This document shows, piece after piece, positions 13,817 to 14,993 of a stretch of DNA of 14,993 bases. The stretch is from Oscillospiraceae bacterium (lineage in GTDB: Bacteria; Bacillota_A; Clostridia; Oscillospirales; Oscillospiraceae). Made by a program: the position numbers and the translations under genes. The notes beneath the pieces were generated by a model. That model made no database searches. It was not told the origin of the DNA and worked only from the letters and a program-made list of their open reading frames with translations. The stretch covers positions 1-14,993 of the forward strand of contig JAILOS010000037.1 of the NCBI GenBank assembly GCA_024690695.1, read 5' to 3'. Positions within the stretch are counted from its first letter, which is position 1; the number at the start of each line of letters is the position of its first letter.

Positions 13817-14182
13817 TCACTTGCCCTCCCGGTAAGCGTCGATCAGCTTCCGGATCTCGTCCGCCTCCTCTGCGGACAGCGGCTTGCGGGACGTAAAGGC
13901 CGCCAGAAAAGCCGGGAGTGAGCCCGCGAAGGTCTCTTCCACAAAGCGCTCGCTCTGCGCGGCGGCAAACTCCTCGCGCGTCACCAGCGCCGTCACGGCG
14001 CCGTCTGCGTTCTGAAAGATGCCCCGATCACAGAGCTTTTTCAGCACCGTGTAGGTCGTGGATTTCTTCCAGTCCAGCTCCTTCGCGCACAGCTTTACCA
14101 GCGCCGTCGAGCTCAGCGGCGCGTTTTCCCAGATCAGATCGGCGAAGCGGGCCTCCACCGCGCCGAGCTTTTTCTCTTCCAT
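13817..14182 (-). CDS. BlaI/MecI/CopY-family transcriptional repressor
   Basis: A 121-aa winged-helix repressor, normal length for the family. The N-terminal half carries the fold's pattern: VEARFADLIWENAPLSSTALV, then LDWKKSTTYTVLKKLCDRG as the recognition helix region, then the wing. The C-terminal half is the helical dimerisation part. The ATG at 14182 has GGGAGG 7 nt upstream. The M56 gene follows almost directly. Two matching dyads in its own promoter region indicate autorepression relieved by the M56 peptidase. No beta-lactamase or penicillin-binding protein gene is nearby, so the regulon beyond the pair is unknown. Confidence 0.93.
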   Translation of the reverse strand: MEEKKLGAVEARFADLIWENAPLSSTALVKLCAKELDWKKSTTYTVLKKLCDRGIFQNADGAVTALVTREEFAAAQSERFVEETFAGSLPAFLAAFTSRKPLSAEEADEIRKLIDAYREGK

Positions 14183-14203
14183 AGAAACACCTCCCGAAAA
14201 ACG

Positions 14204-14220
14204 GTCTATTCTCTATCGAC
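14204..14220. promoter_or_regulatory. Proximal operator dyad for the BlaI-family repressor
   Basis: GTCTAT-TCTCT-ATCGAC: 6-bp arms with one mismatch and a 5-bp centre, just downstream of the predicted start site. It has the same arm sequence as the distal dyad, with centres 26 bp apart. Confidence 0.65.
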
Positions 14221-14228
14221 TCGTCGTT

Positions 14229-14257
14229 AGTCTATCATCAATAGACCGATTTGTCAA
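14229..14257 (-). promoter_or_regulatory. SigA-type promoter of the BlaI/M56 operon
   Basis: On the minus strand, TTGACA (14257-14252), a 17-nt spacer and TAGACT (14234-14229). Transcription would begin near 14222. The distal operator dyad overlaps the spacer and the -10 box. Confidence 0.8.
14230..14246. promoter_or_regulatory. Distal operator dyad for the BlaI-family repressor
   Basis: GTCTAT-CATCA-ATAGAC: a perfect 6-bp dyad with a 5-bp centre, covering the -10 box and spacer of the operon promoter. Binding here would occlude RNA polymerase. Confidence 0.7.
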
Positions 14258-14334
14258 GCGGATAATTCTTAAGACGAGCGCCGGGGAAGTCTCCCGGAGG
14301 ACGCAAGGAGCTCTCCCGCGCCCTGCGCGGCAAA

Positions 14335-14377
14335 AAACCGGGCGAGCGCGGGAAAGTTTTCCGCGCTCGCCCGGTTT
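14335..14377 (-). terminator. Intrinsic terminator of birA
   Basis: A perfect 15-bp GC-rich stem (14337-14351 with 14361-14375), extended by two A-T pairs, with a 9-nt interior. It is followed on the minus strand by a run of six U (complement of A at 14332-14337), 15 bp after the birA stop. Confidence 0.92.
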
Positions 14378-14391
14378 CTCATTTTCCATCT

Positions 14392-14993
14392 TCAAACCTC
14401 GCCCGATTCCGGGTCCCGGCTCTCCCGGATCGAGACCTCGCCGGAAAAAACGCGCTCCTCGCTCCCGTCGGGCAGGCGCACGCGCAAGGTGAAATCCGCG
14501 TCCACGTCCAGCGCGAAGGCCTCGCGCTCCCCGCCGCTCCGGAGCAGCCGCACCGGCCGCCCGAGCGTGGCGCAGCGGGCGCGGTAAGCCTCCAGCGGCG
14601 TTTCCCCCCGCCGCAGCGCCGCGACGGCGGCGTCCAGCTCCTCCGTCAGCGCCTCGGCCAGCGCGGGAAGCGCGGTCTCCCGCCCGGTGAGCTGCCGGAT
14701 CGAGACCGCGATCGCTTCCAGCTCCGGCGGGAAGCGCGGGGTGTTTACGTTGACGCCGATCCCGAGCACGAGCCAGTCCAGTCCGCGCGCCGAAAAGCCC
14801 TCGGTGAGGATGCCGCAGAGCTTTTTCCCGCCGCAGAGCAGGTCGTTCGGCCACTTGATCTCGCAGCGCAGCGGGCTCAGCCGCTCGACGGCGCGCAGCG
14901 CCGCCAGGGCGGCGGCGGGCGTCAGGCGCAGGTCCCGCTCCGGCTGCGCGCTCCGGCGCAGCAGCATCGAGTAATACAGTCCGCCCTCCGGGG
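14392..14993 (-). CDS. birA: Biotin--[acetyl-CoA carboxylase] ligase, 5'-truncated by window edge
   Basis: Activates biotin with ATP and attaches it to biotin carboxyl carrier proteins. Only about 200 residues are visible. The frame is open through the right edge, so the ATG at 14967 is internal (residues GGLYYS precede it in frame). Visible: the catalytic-domain segment GGLYYSMLLRR, KWPNDLLCGGKKLCGIL with the active-site lysine of KWPND, VLGIGVNVNTP, and the C-terminal SH3-like domain ending in VFSGEVSIRE. The GRGRxGR biotin-binding motif and any N-terminal DNA-binding domain lie outside the window, so it cannot be said whether it is a bifunctional repressor. A strong terminator follows. Confidence 0.94.
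   Translation of the reverse strand, partial: PEGGLYYSMLLRRSAQPERDLRLTPAAALAALRAVERLSPLRCEIKWPNDLLCGGKKLCGILTEGFSARGLDWLVLGIGVNVNTPRFPPELEAIAVSIRQLTGRETALPALAEALTEELDAAVAALRRGETPLEAYRARCATLGRPVRLLRSGGEREAFALDVDADFTLRVRLPDGSEERVFSGEVSIRESRDPESGEV

Noticed and set aside
14278..14334. Possible small RNA or second terminator between birA and the BlaI promoter
   Set aside because: Only short GGGAG/CTCCC pairings are visible, with no promoter and no T-run.

Overview
The window is a GC-rich stretch of bacterial chromosome, well over half G+C by eye, with tightly packed genes, strong AGGAGG-type ribosome binding sites and SigA-type promoters. The gene set points to a high-GC Clostridia lineage, probably Oscillospiraceae/Ruminococcaceae: RNase Y, a CBS/DRTGG-type manganese pyrophosphatase, a BlaI/M56 regulatory pair, an M3 oligopeptidase lipoprotein, and short palindromic intergenic repeats of a kind common in gut Clostridia. 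The lineage is inferred from family content and is not proved here. No phage, transposase, CRISPR array, rRNA or tRNA was seen.

Layout. Positions 1-4654 (+) look like one operon: the 3' part of a dihydrolipoyl dehydrogenase gene, then serC, serA (short form, no ACT domain) and a DUF1015 gene, with gaps of only 20-41 bp. A bidirectional terminator at 4687-4722 separates it from the convergent rny (RNase Y, minus strand). rny has a near-consensus promoter at 6459-6487 and a leader of about 170 nt. Behind the rny promoter lies the end of an M3-family metallopeptidase lipoprotein gene (minus), which is divergent from a CBS/DRTGG inorganic pyrophosphatase gene (plus). Their two promoters nearly abut, and one perfect inverted repeat touches both -35 boxes. 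glmS follows on the plus strand, with its promoter built into the pyrophosphatase terminator. Positions 12077-12417 hold no gene but are full of palindromes: a 15-bp terminator hairpin, a roughly 115-bp element with imperfect terminal inverted repeats, and three short hairpin repeats. Then, on the minus strand, come an M56 (BlaR1-like) membrane peptidase gene and its BlaI-family repressor gene, with promoter and two operator dyads, and finally a birA (biotin ligase) gene cut off by the right edge.

How the genes work together. SerA and SerC carry 3-phosphoglycerate to O-phosphoserine. No phosphoserine phosphatase gene is present, and the DUF1015 gene sits where the last step would be expected. 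The M56/BlaI pair is an autoregulated proteolysis-derepression module, but its extracellular part does not look like a beta-lactam-binding domain. The other genes (GlmS for amino-sugar synthesis, RNase Y for mRNA turnover, BirA for biotinylation) are housekeeping.

Nothing here is a clear new defence or mobile system. The best leads are the DUF1015 gene as a possible serine-phosphate phosphotransferase, the shared operator-like dyad at 8387-8403, the structured rny leader, and the repeat cluster after glmS.
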